Source: Citrobacter sp. MGH106 (GTDB lineage Bacteria; Pseudomonadota; Gammaproteobacteria; Enterobacterales; Enterobacteriaceae). Taken from it: 64,000 bases of DNA. Location: NCBI RefSeq assembly GCF_001037495.1, contig NZ_KQ089822.1, positions 2,807,838 through 2,871,837 of the forward strand, written 5' to 3'. Positions 10,439 to 20,576 of the stretch are shown here, piece by piece; position 1 is the first letter of the stretch; every line of letters begins with the position of its first letter. Position numbers and translations under genes: made by a program. Under the pieces are notes generated by a model. It was not told where the DNA came from and did not search any database. It saw nothing but the letters and a program-made list of their open reading frames with translations.

Positions 10439-13051
10439 TCAGGCTAACGCTTTGGTGATCTTCTCGAACAGGTCGCCAGAGAGATTCTCCAGTCCTTTCA
10501 ATTGCTCCAGTGCCGCTCGCATCTTCGCCTGTCGTTTTGCATCATAACGTTTTAAACGAATCAGCGGTTCAATCAGACGAGAGGCAACCTGTGGATTTCG
10601 GCTGTTCAGTTCAGTGAGCATGTCGACCAGGAACTGATAACCGCTGCCATCTTCTGCATGGAATGCCGCCGGGTTGCTGCCCGCGAAAGCGCCAATCAAA
10701 GAACGGATACGGTTTGGGTTGCTCATGCTAAAGGAGCGATGCTGCAACAGGCCACGTACCGTTCCCAGCACATTGTCCGCCGGGCTGGTGGATTGCAGGA
10801 TAAACCATTTATCCATTACCAGGCCGTCATGATGCCACTTGTCGTCATACTCCTGCATCAATGCATCACGGCACGGCAACTGCGCTGCTACTGCTGCAGA
10901 CAGAGCCGCCAGCGAATCAGTCATATTATTGGCTTCGCGGTACTGCTTACTAACCAGGGTATCCGCCAGATGGGTTTCACCAAAAGCCAGGAAACGCAGG
11001 CAGGCATTGCGCAGAGTGCGCTTACCAATATCGGCATGTTCAACACGGTATTCATCAAGATGATTGGCGTTATAAATTGCCAAGAATTCATCTGCCAGTT
11101 CGGTTGCCAGCGTACGGGTTAGCGCCTCACGTACTTCCGTAATCGCCACTGGATCGATAATCTCAAACAGCTCAGCAATTTCATTCACCGAAGGTAGCGT
11201 CAGGATCTCTGCCGCCAGAGCCGGATCGATTTTCTCATCCAGCAGAATCGCGCGGAATGCGTCGGCAACATGTACCGGCAGCGACAATGGCTGTCCCTGC
11301 TGATGACGGGCAACGTTCAGCTTAATGTACGTCGCCAGCAGACTTTGCGCTGCGTCCCAACGAGAGAAATCGTTGCGTGCGTGACGCATCAGGAACGTCA
11401 ACTGCTGATCGCTCCATTTATATTCCAGCTTCACCGGTGCGGAGAATTCGCACAGCAGTGCCGGAACTGGCTGGAAGTAGACATTATCAAAGACGAATGT
11501 TTGCTCAGCCTGCGTGACGTTGAGCACCGAATTCACCGGGTGCCCGCCTTTTTGCAATGGGATCACTTTACCTTCGTTGTCGTACAACTCAATGGCAAAA
11601 GGAATGTGCAATGGCTGCTTTTCCGCCTGATCCGGCGTAGCTGGCGTACGTTGACTGATAGTCAGCGTGTACTGCTCTGTTGTTGGGTTATAGTCATCAC
11701 GCACTGTCACAATGGGCGTTCCGGACTGGCTGTACCAGCGGCGGAAATGTGAGAGATCGACATTTGAGGCATCTTCCATCGCCTGAACAAAATCGTCACA
11801 GGTCGCGGCGCTACCGTCATGGCGTTCGAAATAGAGCTGCATCCCTTTCTGGAAATTAGCCTCACCCAGCAAGGTGTGGATCATGCGAATCACTTCTGCA
11901 CCCTTTTCGTACACGGTCAGGGTATAGAAGTTGTTCATTTCGATGACCATGTCCGGGCGGATAGGATGCGCCATCGGGCTGGCATCTTCGGCAAACTGCA
12001 AACCACGCATGGTACGCACGTTGCTGATGCGATTGACCGCACGGGAACCCAGATCGGAGCTGAACTCCTGATCGCGGAACACGGTTAAACCTTCTTTCAG
12101 GCTTAACTGGAACCAGTCGCGGCAGGTCACGCGATTGCCAGTCCAGTTGTGGAAATATTCATGGCCAATGACGCGCTCAATATCGAGGTAGTCTTTGTCG
12201 GTGGCGGTATCAGTACGCGCCAGAACATATTTGGAGTTAAAGATGTTCAGACCTTTATTCTCCATCGCGCCCATATTGAAGAAGTCCACTGCGACAATCA
12301 TGTAGATGTCGAGGTCATACTCCAGGCCAAAACGCTCCTCATCCCATTTCATGGAGTTTTTCAGGGAGGTCATTGCCCACGGTGCGCGGTCCAGATTGCC
12401 GCGATCGACGTACAATTCCAGCGCCACGTCACGCCCGGAACGGGTCGTAAAGGTGTCGCTCAGCACGTCAAAATCACCGGCTACCAGCGCGAACAGATAA
12501 CACGGTTTCGGGAACGGATCCTGCCACTGGACCCAGTGACGACCGTTATCCAGCTCACCCTGAGCAATACGGTTTCCGTTAGAAAGCAGGAAAGGATATT
12601 TGGTTTTATCAGCGATGATCTTAGTGGTAAACCGCGCCAGCACGTCCGGACGGTCAAGATACCAGGTAATGTGACGGAAACCTTCCGCTTCACACTGTGT
12701 ACAAAGTGCATCGCCGGACTGATACAGCCCTTCCAGCGCGGTATTTGTCGCCGGGCTGATCTCATTTACGATACACAGGGTAAAACGTTCCGGCAGGTGA
12801 CTAATGACCAGAGCACCCTCTTCTTCTTTATACTCTGTCCACGGCACATCGTTCACGTGGATTGACACCAGGGTCAAGTCTTCGCCATTCAGGCGAAGAG
12901 GAGCATCAGACGCACCATGGCGGACAGCCTGGCTCAGTGCTGTGACCACGGTTTTTTCAGCATCCAGGTCAAAGGTCAAGTCAATATCAGTAATCTGGTA
13001 ATCCGGTGCACGATAGTCGTGACGGTATTTGGCTTGTGGCTGTTGTGTCAT
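10439..13051 (-). CDS. pepN: Aminopeptidase N, zinc metallopeptidase (M1 family)
   Basis: 870 residues, identical in length to E. coli PepN. The substrate-binding GAMEN motif (NMGAMENKGLN, near 261-265) and the zinc motif HEYFHNWTG...E (near 297-320) are present and complete. It is cytosolic, with broad specificity, and removes N-terminal residues in late steps of protein breakdown. No signal peptide. It is divergent from pncB and convergent with ssuB. Confidence 0.98.
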   Translation of the reverse strand: MTQQPQAKYRHDYRAPDYQITDIDLTFDLDAEKTVVTALSQAVRHGASDAPLRLNGEDLTLVSIHVNDVPWTEYKEEEGALVISHLPERFTLCIVNEISPATNTALEGLYQSGDALCTQCEAEGFRHITWYLDRPDVLARFTTKIIADKTKYPFLLSNGNRIAQGELDNGRHWVQWQDPFPKPCYLFALVAGDFDVLSDTFTTRSGRDVALELYVDRGNLDRAPWAMTSLKNSMKWDEERFGLEYDLDIYMIVAVDFFNMGAMENKGLNIFNSKYVLARTDTATDKDYLDIERVIGHEYFHNWTGNRVTCRDWFQLSLKEGLTVFRDQEFSSDLGSRAVNRISNVRTMRGLQFAEDASPMAHPIRPDMVIEMNNFYTLTVYEKGAEVIRMIHTLLGEANFQKGMQLYFERHDGSAATCDDFVQAMEDASNVDLSHFRRWYSQSGTPIVTVRDDYNPTTEQYTLTISQRTPATPDQAEKQPLHIPFAIELYDNEGKVIPLQKGGHPVNSVLNVTQAEQTFVFDNVYFQPVPALLCEFSAPVKLEYKWSDQQLTFLMRHARNDFSRWDAAQSLLATYIKLNVARHQQGQPLSLPVHVADAFRAILLDEKIDPALAAEILTLPSVNEIAELFEIIDPVAITEVREALTRTLATELADEFLAIYNANHLDEYRVEHADIGKRTLRNACLRFLAFGETHLADTLVSKQYREANNMTDSLAALSAAVAAQLPCRDALMQEYDDKWHHDGLVMDKWFILQSTSPADNVLGTVRGLLQHRSFSMSNPNRIRSLIGAFAGSNPAAFHAEDGSGYQFLVDMLTELNSRNPQVASRLIEPLIRLKRYDAKRQAKMRAALEQLKGLENLSGDLFEKITKALA

Positions 13052-13269
13052 AAAAAACCTTTAGCATCTTTTGTAGAGTCTCGGCTTCAGTCTATTCCTG
13101 TTGCGTAAATCGCGCTACGCAGAATGTTCATCTTTTCAGGCACAAACACCCTTTTTGCTACATTTTAATAACACGAGGCACAAAATGCCCTCGACCAGAA
13201 AGAGCGCTTATGGTGTGATCGGGGTTCAATAAATCGCTAAACAGGGTATACTCCAGCGGTTTTCTTAGT

Positions 13270-13287
13270 TGTTTATTGTACTAAACG
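13270..13287 (+). promoter_or_regulatory. NadR operator upstream of pncB
   Basis: TGTTTA-N6-TAAACG (arms 13270-13275 and 13282-13287) fits the NadR box TGTTTA-N6-TAAACA with one mismatch. It lies 30 bp upstream of the pncB start codon, and NadR repression of pncB is established in enterics. Confidence 0.8.
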
Positions 13288-13316
13288 CTCCCGTGAGAGG
13301 ATGCTACTGCGCACCT

Positions 13317-14519
13317 ATGACACAATTCGCTTCTCCTGTTCTGCACTCGCTGCTGGATACAGACGCTTATAAGTTGCATATGCAGCAAGCCGTTTTTCAC
13401 CACTACTATGATGTACAAGTAGCGGCTGAATTTCGTTGCCGTGGCGATGACCTGCTCGGTATTTATGCCGATACTATTCAAGAGCAGGTGAATGCTATGC
13501 AGCACCTGCGACTTCAGGAGGACGAGTACCAGTGGCTCTCCGGCCTGCCCTTCTTTAAAGCTGACTACCTTACCTGGTTACGCGATTTCCGCTACAACCC
13601 GGAACAAGTCTGCGTCACCAACGATAATGGTAAGTTGAATATCCGCTTAACCGGCCCGTGGCGTGAAGTGATCATGTGGGAAGTCCCTCTGCTCGCGGTC
13701 ATCAGCGAACTGGTGCACCGTTACCGTTCGCCAGAATCTGGCGTACCGCAGGCACTGGATGAGCTGGAAGGCAAACTAGTCGAATTCTCTGCTTTAACGA
13801 AAGATATCGATATGTCCCGCTTCCATCTGATGGATTTCGGCACGCGTCGTCGTTTTTCTCGTGAAGTACAGCAGGCAATTGTTGAACGTCTCCAGCAGGA
13901 ACCGTGGTTTGTTGGCACCAGTAACTACGATCTTGCCCGTCGTCTGTCATTAACGCCGATGGGAACCCAGGCGCATGAATGGTTCCAGGCGCATCAGCAA
14001 ATCAGCCCCGAACTGGCTACCAGCCAGCGCGTTGCGCTTGCTGCATGGCTTAATGAATACCCCGACCAACTCGGCATCGCTCTGACCGACTGCATTACCA
14101 TGGACGCGTTTTTACGCGACTTTGGCGTTGAGTTTGCTACCCGCTATCAGGGCTTACGCCATGACTCAGGCGATCCGGTGGAATGGGGTGAAAAAGCCAT
14201 CGCGCATTACGAGAAACTGGGGATTGATCCGCTCAGCAAAACGCTGGTGTTCTCAGATAATCTCGACTTGAAGAAAGCGATTGAACTCTATCGTCACTTC
14301 TCTTCTCGCGTACAATTGAGTTTTGGCATCGGGACGCGCTTAACCTGCAACATCCCCCAGGTTAAGCCGCTGAATATTGTAATCAAGCTGGTTGAATGCA
14401 ACGGTAAGCCGGTGGCAAAGTTATCTGACAGTCCGGGTAAAACAATCTGCCACGATAAAGCATTTGTCCGCGCATTGCGCAAAGCCTTTGACCTTCCACA
14501 TATCAAAAAAGCCAGTTAA
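13317..14519 (+). CDS. pncB: Nicotinate phosphoribosyltransferase
   Basis: 400 residues from ATG 13317 ([21 protein letters not shown]). The longer reading frame from 13269 would begin inside the NadR operator and is rejected. It makes nicotinate mononucleotide from nicotinate and PRPP with ATP hydrolysis, the entry of the NAD salvage (Preiss-Handler) pathway. Conserved blocks visible include [21 protein letters not shown] (which in the enteric enzymes adjoins the phosphorylated histidine region), RHDSGDP and [12 protein letters not shown] strong hairpin terminator follows. Confidence 0.97.
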   Translation: MTQFASPVLHSLLDTDAYKLHMQQAVFHHYYDVQVAAEFRCRGDDLLGIYADTIQEQVNAMQHLRLQEDEYQWLSGLPFFKADYLTWLRDFRYNPEQVCVTNDNGKLNIRLTGPWREVIMWEVPLLAVISELVHRYRSPESGVPQALDELEGKLVEFSALTKDIDMSRFHLMDFGTRRRFSREVQQAIVERLQQEPWFVGTSNYDLARRLSLTPMGTQAHEWFQAHQQISPELATSQRVALAAWLNEYPDQLGIALTDCITMDAFLRDFGVEFATRYQGLRHDSGDPVEWGEKAIAHYEKLGIDPLSKTLVFSDNLDLKKAIELYRHFSSRVQLSFGIGTRLTCNIPQVKPLNIVIKLVECNGKPVAKLSDSPGKTICHDKAFVRALRKAFDLPHIKKAS

Positions 14520-14526
14520 TCCCTTC

Positions 14527-14550
14527 AGGGAGTCGTTTCGACTCCCTTTT
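14527..14550 (+). terminator. Terminator of pncB
   Basis: The 8-bp stem GGGAGTCG/CGACTCCC (528-535 with 539-546) with a 3-nt loop is followed by TTTT, directly after the pncB stop. Confidence 0.8.
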
Positions 14551-14685
14551 AACGTTTATTTCTGAAATCTTTCACTCCAGCTACGAATTCTGCTTGTCTG
14601 ATTGCAGATGCCAGGTAACATAGGTATCCCCCCCATTACGGGTGGACATGTGTTTATATATCCGACTATTAACAGAGAGAATATT

Positions 14686-16086
14686 ATGAGCGTTGTGCCT
14701 GTAGCCGACGTACTCCAGGGCCGCGTAGCCGTTGACAGCGAAGTCACCGTGCGCGGATGGGTACGTACCCGCCGAGATTCAAAAGCTGGCATCTCCTTCC
14801 TCGCCGTTTATGACGGTTCCTGCTTTGATCCTGTACAGGCCGTCATCAATAATTCTCTGCCCAATTACAATCAGGACGTATTACGCCTGACGACGGGTTG
14901 TTCAGTTATCGTAACGGGTAAAGTCGTTGCGTCACCGGGACAGGGACAGAGCTTTGAAATTCAGGCCACTGAGGTTGAAGTAGCTGGCTGGGTTGAAGAT
15001 CCTGATACCTATCCAATGGCAGCAAAGCGTCACAGCATTGAGTATCTGCGTGAAGTGGCTCACATGCGTCCTCGTACCAACATGATTGGTGCTGTCGCGC
15101 GTGTACGTCATACGCTGGCGCAAGCGCTGCATCGCTTTTTCCATGAGCAGGGTTTCTTTTGGGTCTCCACGCCGCTGATCACTGCCTCCGATACCGAAGG
15201 TGCTGGTGAAATGTTCCGCGTGTCTACGCTGGATCTGGAAAACCTGCCGCGTAACGATCAGGGCAAAGTCGATTTCGACAAAGATTTCTTTGGTAAAGAA
15301 GCTTTCCTGACTGTTTCCGGTCAGTTGAACGGCGAAACCTACGCCTGCGCCCTGTCCAAAATTTATACATTTGGACCAACTTTCCGTGCAGAAAACTCCA
15401 ACACCAGCCGCCACCTGGCAGAGTTCTGGATGCTGGAGCCGGAAGTGGCTTTCGCCGATCTGAACGATGTAGCAGGACTGGCTGAAGCCATGCTGAAGTA
15501 CGCGTTCAAGGCCGTACTGGAAGAACGTGCAGATGATATGAAATTCTTCGCAGAACGTGTCGACAAAGACGCGGTTTCACGTCTGGAGCGTTTCATTGAG
15601 GCAGATTTTGCGCAGGTTGATTACACCGATGCGGTGAGCATCCTCGAAAAATGCGGCAAAAAGTTCGAGAACCCGGTTTACTGGGGGGTGGACTTATCTT
15701 CCGAGCATGAACGTTACCTCGCCGAAGAGCACTTTAAAGCACCGGTGGTCGTTAAAAACTACCCGAAAGACATTAAAGCGTTTTACATGCGCCTTAACGA
15801 AGACGGTAAAACCGTTGCTGCGATGGACGTACTGGCACCAGGAATCGGTGAAATCATCGGTGGTTCTCAGCGTGAAGAGCGTCTGGACGTGCTTGATGCC
15901 CGTATGCTGGAGATGGGACTGAACAAAGAAGATTACTGGTGGTATCGCGATCTGCGTCGTTATGGCACCGTTCCGCATTCCGGTTTCGGTCTGGGCTTTG
16001 AGCGTCTAATCGCTTATGTCACTGGCGTACAAAACGTCCGTGATGTTATCCCGTTCCCGCGTACTCCGCGTAACGCCAGCTTCTAA
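14686..16086 (+). CDS. asnS: Asparaginyl-tRNA synthetase
   Basis: 466 residues from ATG 14686 ([17 protein letters not shown]); the upstream in-frame extension to 14602 lacks a ribosome site and is rejected. It is a class IIb synthetase with an N-terminal OB-fold anticodon-binding domain (about 15-110). The catalytic domain contains class II motif 2 ([20 protein letters not shown]) and motif 3 ([13 protein letters not shown]). It charges tRNA-Asn. Length matches E. coli. Confidence 0.97.
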   Translation: MSVVPVADVLQGRVAVDSEVTVRGWVRTRRDSKAGISFLAVYDGSCFDPVQAVINNSLPNYNQDVLRLTTGCSVIVTGKVVASPGQGQSFEIQATEVEVAGWVEDPDTYPMAAKRHSIEYLREVAHMRPRTNMIGAVARVRHTLAQALHRFFHEQGFFWVSTPLITASDTEGAGEMFRVSTLDLENLPRNDQGKVDFDKDFFGKEAFLTVSGQLNGETYACALSKIYTFGPTFRAENSNTSRHLAEFWMLEPEVAFADLNDVAGLAEAMLKYAFKAVLEERADDMKFFAERVDKDAVSRLERFIEADFAQVDYTDAVSILEKCGKKFENPVYWGVDLSSEHERYLAEEHFKAPVVVKNYPKDIKAFYMRLNEDGKTVAAMDVLAPGIGEIIGGSQREERLDVLDARMLEMGLNKEDYWWYRDLRRYGTVPHSGFGLGFERLIAYVTGVQNVRDVIPFPRTPRNASF

Positions 16087-16106
16087 TCCAGAATTTTTAA
16101 ACCTAT

Positions 16107-16131
16107 AAGGCCAGCAATGCTGGCCTTTTTA
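16107..16131 (+). terminator. Terminator of asnS
   Basis: The 9-bp stem AAGGCCAGC/GCTGGCCTT (107-115 with 119-127) with a 3-nt loop is followed by a T-run. Confidence 0.85.
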
Positions 16132-16181
16132 TATTCAGACTCGCATTACTCCTTAAACACAATCCCAAAACTCTCCCATCC

Positions 16182-16209
16182 TGTTACTTAATATTTCCTT
16201 GCAACATAT
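16182..16209. promoter_or_regulatory. Distal OmpR-like site (F4 type) upstream of ompF
   Basis: The stretch TGTTACTTAATATTTCCTTG followed by CAACATAT resembles the OmpR 20-mer TTTTACTTTTTGTAACATAT. It sits about 355-380 bp upstream of the expected ompF transcription start, where E. coli has the distal F4 site used for repression at high osmolarity by DNA looping. Position and resemblance are seen; the function is inferred from E. coli. Confidence 0.5.
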
Positions 16210-16468
16210 TTGCACAAAAAATAATCACTGATTTTATTGTGGATTAGCATTTTCTGATTATATAGCACATTTTTTAACCAACCACATGGCGCTCTGGACG
16301 TCTATAAATAGTCAAGTGTAAAAATGGATCTTTCTCATATGACACAGGGAAAATGCCATTAGAAAAATTAAGTATAAGGAAATCATATAAATAGAAATAA
16401 ACGGAGCAATTTTAAGCACAGGGACAGCCGAAATTTGAAGTCGTTCACAAAGTTGCACAAAAATAACA

Positions 16469-16556
16469 TTTAGTTACACATTCTTTCTTTTTGAAACTAA
16501 ATCTTTATATTTGTAGCACTTTGACGGTAGCGGAACGGTAGTTTGAATGGAAAGAT
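16469..16556 (+). promoter_or_regulatory. ompF promoter with OmpR sites F1-F2-F3 and -10 element
   Basis: Three tandem OmpR-like boxes are visible at about 16470-16489, 16491-16510 and 16510-16530, followed by the AAAGAT -10 at 16551-16556. The whole block is very close to the K-12 ompF promoter. The expected start of transcription is near 16563, giving a leader of about 110 nt. The rest of the 587-bp gap between asnS and ompF is AT-rich, and I see no gene in it. Confidence 0.75.
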
Positions 16557-16661
16557 GCCTGTCAGACACATAAAGACACCAAACTCTCATCAATAGTTCC
16601 GTAAATTTTTATTGACGGAATTTATTGGCGGCAGTGGCAGGTGTCATATAAAAACCGATGA

Positions 16662-16679
16662 GGGTAATAAATAATGATG
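16662..16679 (+). promoter_or_regulatory. ompF ribosome site and MicF sRNA pairing region
   Basis: GGGTAATAAATAATGATG covers the Shine-Dalgarno and start codon. It is complementary to the 5' part of the E. coli MicF RNA (UUUAUUUAUUACC), which blocks ompF translation. The pairing stretch is unchanged here, although the coding region has diverged. MicF itself is not in this window. Confidence 0.65.
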
Positions 16680-17747
16680 AAGCGCAATATTCTGGCAGTG
16701 GTTATCCCTGCTCTGCTGGTAGCCGGGGCAGCTAACGCTGCAGAAATCTACAACAAAGATGGCAACAAAGTAGACCTGTATGGTAAAGCAGTAGGTCTGC
16801 ACTATTTTTCCAAGCACAACGGTGACAATGCCTACGCCGCTAACGGCGACCAGACATATGCCCGTCTTGGTTTCAAAGGGGAAACTCAGATCAATTCCGA
16901 TCTGACCGGTTACGGTCAGTGGGAATACAACTTTGCTGGTAACAACGCTGAAGGCTCAAATGCTCAGGACGGTAACAAAACCCGTCTGGCATTCGCTGGT
17001 CTGAAATTCGGTGATGCTGGCTCCTTCGACTACGGTCGTAACTATGGCGTCGTTTACGATGCACTGGGTTACACCGATATGCTGCCAGAATTCGGTGGTG
17101 ATACTGCCGCTTCTGACCAGTTCTTCTCCCAGCGTAACGGTGGTCTCGCAACTTACCGTAACTCCAACTTCTTCGGTCTGGTTGAAGGCCTGAGCTTCGC
17201 TGTCCAGTACCTGGGCAAAAACGAGCGTGATGACGTTCGTCGCTCTAACGGTGACGGCGTTGGCGGTTCTGTAAGCTACGAATTCGATGGTTTCGGTATC
17301 GTGGGTGCTTACGGTGCAGCAGATCGTACTGATGCACAACAGAACCCGACTCTGCGTGGTCATGGCGATAAAGCTGAACAATGGGCGACCGGCTTGAAAT
17401 ACGATGCTAACAGCATCTACCTGGCGGCGAACTACAGCGAAACCCGCAACGCTACCCGTATTTCTAATGGCTATGCTAACAAAACTGAAGACGTGCTGTT
17501 AGTTGCTCAGTATCAGTTCGACTTCGGTCTGCGCCCGTCCATCGCCTATACCAAATCTAAAGGTAAGGATATCGAAGGCATTGGTGACGTAGATCTGGTG
17601 AACTACTTCGAAGTGGGTGCGACTTACTACTTCAACAAAAACATGTCCACCTATGTTGATTACATCATCAACCAGATCGATTCTGACAACAAACTGGGCG
17701 TAGGCTCTGACGACACCGTTGCAGTTGGTATCGTTTACCAGTTCTAA
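16674..17747 (+). CDS. ompF: Outer membrane porin OmpF
   Basis: 357 residues against 362 in K-12. The signal peptide [22 protein letters not shown] (22 residues) leads into the mature [16 protein letters not shown]. It is a 16-strand beta-barrel trimeric porin with the constriction-loop L3 motif DMLPEFGGD and a C-terminal phenylalanine for BAM recognition. Flow of small hydrophilic solutes and many beta-lactams passes through it. Compared with K-12 from memory, barrel strands are nearly identical, but surface loops differ: the loop near residues 47-57, the QFFSQRNGG segment after L3, the [11 protein letters not shown] loop, and a shortened [13 protein letters not shown] loop. Regulation is by OmpR and MicF, as the upstream sites show. 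An adjacent start codon pair ATGATG is present. Confidence 0.97.
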   Translation: MMKRNILAVVIPALLVAGAANAAEIYNKDGNKVDLYGKAVGLHYFSKHNGDNAYAANGDQTYARLGFKGETQINSDLTGYGQWEYNFAGNNAEGSNAQDGNKTRLAFAGLKFGDAGSFDYGRNYGVVYDALGYTDMLPEFGGDTAASDQFFSQRNGGLATYRNSNFFGLVEGLSFAVQYLGKNERDDVRRSNGDGVGGSVSYEFDGFGIVGAYGAADRTDAQQNPTLRGHGDKAEQWATGLKYDANSIYLAANYSETRNATRISNGYANKTEDVLLVAQYQFDFGLRPSIAYTKSKGKDIEGIGDVDLVNYFEVGATYYFNKNMSTYVDYIINQIDSDNKLGVGSDDTVAVGIVYQF

Positions 17748-17772
17748 TAGCAGACCTCTTTGTTAAATGCCT

Positions 17773-17801
17773 AAAAAACAGGACTTCGGTCCTGTTTTTT
17801 T
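17773..17801 (+). terminator. Terminator of ompF
   Basis: The 8-bp stem AACAGGAC/GTCCTGTT (777-784 with 789-796) with the stable TTCG loop is followed by seven T residues. Confidence 0.9.
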
Positions 17802-17930
17802 ATCTGTGCCAGCGGATTCTTGCGTCTTCAAAAAACCCCTCTGCTTTTTGTCAGTAACGGTTGGCATTTTGTAAATCTACCGTTAACCTGATAGCGGACT
17901 TCCCTTCTGTAATCACAATGGAACCTCGTC

Positions 17931-19121
17931 ATGTTTGAGAACATTACCGCCGCTCCTGCCGACCCTATTTTAGGTCTGGCTGATTTGTTTCGTGCCGATG
18001 ACCGCCCAGGAAAAATCAACCTTGGGATTGGTGTATATAAAGATGAGACAGGCAAAACGCCGGTGCTGACCAGCGTTAAAAAAGCCGAGCAGTATATACT
18101 GGAAAATGAAACCACCAAAAACTACCTTGGCATTGACGGTATTCCAGAGTTTGGTCGTTGCACTCAGGAATTGCTGTTTGGTAAAGGTAGCGTTCTGATT
18201 AACGACAAACGCGCACGTACAGCACAGACCCCTGGCGGTACCGGTGCATTGCGTGTGGCTGCTGATTTCCTGGCAAAAAACACCGCAACCAAACGCGTAT
18301 GGGTGAGTAATCCAAGCTGGCCAAACCATAAGAGTGTATTTAACTCTGCTGGTCTGGAAGTACGTGAATACAACTATTACGATGCGGCAAACCATTCTTT
18401 AGACTTTGATGCGCTGCTGGCAAGCCTTAGTGAAGCGCAGGCAGGTGACGTGGTGTTATTCCACGGTTGCTGCCATAACCCAACCGGTATTGATCCTACA
18501 CTGGAACAGTGGCAGACGCTGGCGCAACTGTCTGTCGAAAAAGGCTGGTTACCGCTGTTCGACTTCGCTTATCAGGGCTTTGCCCGTGGCCTGGAAGAAG
18601 ATGCTGAAGGCCTGCGCGCATTCGCTGCGTTACATAAAGAGCTTATTGTCGCCAGCTCCTATTCCAAAAACTTTGGTCTGTACAATGAGCGCGTAGGCGC
18701 CTGTACGCTGGTTGCTGCCGATGCCGAAACCGTCGATCGCGCATTCAGCCAGATGAAGTCTGTCATTCGTGCCAACTATTCCAACCCACCAGCACACGGT
18801 GCGTCGGTTGTGGCAACCATCCTGAGCAATGATGCCCTGCGCGCTATCTGGGAGCAAGAACTGACCGATATGCGTCAACGCATTCAGCGCATGCGTCTGC
18901 TGTTTGTTAATACACTGCAGGAGAAAGGTGCGAACCGCGACTTCAGCTTTATCATTAAACAGAACGGCATGTTCTCATTCAGTGGCCTGACAAAAGAGCA
19001 GGTTCTGCGTCTGCGTGAAGAGTTCGGTGTTTATGCCGTAGCGTCCGGACGTGTAAACGTTGCAGGAATGACGCCAGATAACATGGCGCCACTGTGCGAA
19101 GCGATTGTTGCTGTGCTGTAA
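17931..19121 (+). CDS. aspC: Aspartate aminotransferase (PLP)
   Basis: 396 residues, as in E. coli. It is a fold type I aminotransferase. The PLP-binding lysine lies in [15 protein letters not shown] (near residue 246), NPTG in [11 protein letters not shown] binds the cofactor region, and [11 protein letters not shown] holds the aspartate/tyrosine contacts. It interconverts aspartate/2-oxoglutarate and oxaloacetate/glutamate, and can also act on aromatic amino acids. It has its own promoter region after the ompF terminator. Downstream it meets convergent gloC across a shared bidirectional terminator. Confidence 0.98.
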   Translation: MFENITAAPADPILGLADLFRADDRPGKINLGIGVYKDETGKTPVLTSVKKAEQYILENETTKNYLGIDGIPEFGRCTQELLFGKGSVLINDKRARTAQTPGGTGALRVAADFLAKNTATKRVWVSNPSWPNHKSVFNSAGLEVREYNYYDAANHSLDFDALLASLSEAQAGDVVLFHGCCHNPTGIDPTLEQWQTLAQLSVEKGWLPLFDFAYQGFARGLEEDAEGLRAFAALHKELIVASSYSKNFGLYNERVGACTLVAADAETVDRAFSQMKSVIRANYSNPPAHGASVVATILSNDALRAIWEQELTDMRQRIQRMRLLFVNTLQEKGANRDFSFIIKQNGMFSFSGLTKEQVLRLREEFGVYAVASGRVNVAGMTPDNMAPLCEAIVAVL

Positions 19122-19134
19122 GCTATTGAGCACT

Positions 19135-19160
19135 AAAAAGGCCGCAATAGCGGCCTTTTT
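19135..19160. terminator. Bidirectional terminator between aspC and gloC
   Basis: The perfect 11-bp stem AAAAAGGCCGC/GCGGCCTTTTT (135-145 with 150-160) with a 4-nt loop has A- and T-runs on each side, so it can end transcripts from both directions. Confidence 0.9.
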
Positions 19161-19176
19161 CATTTATCGGAGTAGA

Positions 19177-19824
19177 TTACCAGACTGGCATTTCATCCTG
19201 CAGGAACGGATTATGTAGCCGTTCGTTGCCCAACGTCGAAAGTGGGCCGTGCCCCGGAATAAACGTCACATCATCACCCAGCGGCAATAATTTACGTTTA
19301 ATCGAATCGATCAACTGGCTGTGATCCCCACGTGGAAAATCACTGCGTCCAACGCCACCTTTGAAAATCACGTCACCTGAAATCAGTAACTGTGACTGTT
19401 CATCAAAGAAGACCACATGTCCCGGGGTGTGACCCGGACAATGCAACACCTGTAGCGTCACATTCCCAACGCTTACTCTATCGCCTTCGTTCAACCAGCG
19501 ATCGGGCGTCAACGGCTCGCAGTCTCCCAGACCAAACATACGACTCTGAGCGGGAAGCCCCTGCAACCAGAACTCATCTTCTTTTTCCGGACCGATAACC
19601 GGTACGCCGTAGTGTTGCGCCAGTTCAGACGCTGCACCTACATGGTCAAGATGACCGTGCGTAAGCAGGATCTGCATTAGCGTCAGGCCGCTGGCATCCA
19701 CTTCCTGTTTGATTTTCTCAGCATCGCCGCCGGGATCGACCAGCGCAGCCAGACGGGTTTGCTCACACCAGATCAGCGAGCAATTCTGGGCGAATGCAGT
19801 GACCGGAATAATACGATAGTTCAT
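19177..19824 (-). CDS. gloC: Hydroxyacylglutathione hydrolase GloC (type II glyoxalase)
   Basis: 215 residues; formerly ycbL. It is a metallo-beta-lactamase fold enzyme with the metal motif THGHLDH at about residues 55-61, a later histidine in [15 protein letters not shown], and [18 protein letters not shown] plus the C-terminal FIPGHGPLS supplying the remaining ligands. It hydrolyses S-lactoylglutathione in methylglyoxal detoxification, as a second glyoxalase II beside GloB. It lies 28 bp downstream of ycbK's end zone and is expressed divergently from nothing else. No anomalies. Confidence 0.95.
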   Translation of the reverse strand: MNYRIIPVTAFAQNCSLIWCEQTRLAALVDPGGDAEKIKQEVDASGLTLMQILLTHGHLDHVGAASELAQHYGVPVIGPEKEDEFWLQGLPAQSRMFGLGDCEPLTPDRWLNEGDRVSVGNVTLQVLHCPGHTPGHVVFFDEQSQLLISGDVIFKGGVGRSDFPRGDHSQLIDSIKRKLLPLGDDVTFIPGHGPLSTLGNERLHNPFLQDEMPVW

Positions 19825-19852
19825 ACGGCTCCTGTTTCATTAAGCTTATGGA

Positions 19853-20401
19853 TCACCAGTGACGCGCCGGTCCGGTGTCAATATGCACAAAGTTACTGCG
19901 TGGGTAGTATCCTACACCACCTGCGCGCATAGATAACGCAGCTTTGCGAATATTACTTAATGCGATGCCTTCAATATGGAAATCCATGGCCTGCCCTTTC
20001 GTGTGGTAGCTTTTCTTTGCCACACCACGGCTGTGCGCACGTAATTCATTATTGGTATCAATAGAGCGGTAACCAGAAATAAGCTGTACGGGTTTACGCG
20101 TGCCCAGAAGGCCTTGCAGACGGAAGAGTTGATCGAACAATCCCGGGTCGATGGATTTCACTTTATTCGCGCGAAAATCACGGAAAAAGTGATTAAGTTT
20201 AGCTAATTCGTCCTGAATATAGCCCCTGCCATCAAAAAACTCTGCTTTAATTGACTCTCCGGTATGAAGGTTATTCAGAGTCAAAATGCGCGGACGTGGG
20301 GTAGAGAGTGTAGCAAACGCAGGCGTAGGCAGGATGGCAGCGCCGAGGGCAATGCCACCAAGCGCCAGCAATTTGCGGCGATTAGCGTCAAATTTGTCCA
20401 T
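19853..20401 (-). CDS. ycbK: YcbK, Tat-exported M15-like (DUF882) peptidase homologue
   Basis: 182 residues from the ATG complement at 20399-20401 (MDKFDANRRKLLALGGIALG). The NRRKLLALGG segment is a twin-arginine signal, followed by a hydrophobic stretch ending PTPAFA. The mature domain is of the DUF882/peptidase M15 type, with likely zinc ligands in SYHTKGQAMDFHIEG and FVHIDTG. This suggests murein endopeptidase-like activity in the periplasm; K-12 YcbK is reported with such a role (MepK), cutting cross-links made by L,D-transpeptidases. It lies downstream of ldtD on the same strand, which fits a functional link with 3-3 cross-links. Confidence 0.93.
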   Translation of the reverse strand: MDKFDANRRKLLALGGIALGAAILPTPAFATLSTPRPRILTLNNLHTGESIKAEFFDGRGYIQDELAKLNHFFRDFRANKVKSIDPGLFDQLFRLQGLLGTRKPVQLISGYRSIDTNNELRAHSRGVAKKSYHTKGQAMDFHIEGIALSNIRKAALSMRAGGVGYYPRSNFVHIDTGPARHW

Positions 20402-20576
20402 GGTATTAAGTCTACAGGTCAATGTTATCGTATGTATGCTTCAGCGCACGCGGGAAACCTTATCTGGCTAAGTAGTCCACGTCAAGGCTCCCAACCCCAG
20501 GAAACACGGGGCTTACAGCCATTTTGCCCCGTTTCCAGCATAACTTACGACAATCATTTTCCTCGAACTGCTTAAT

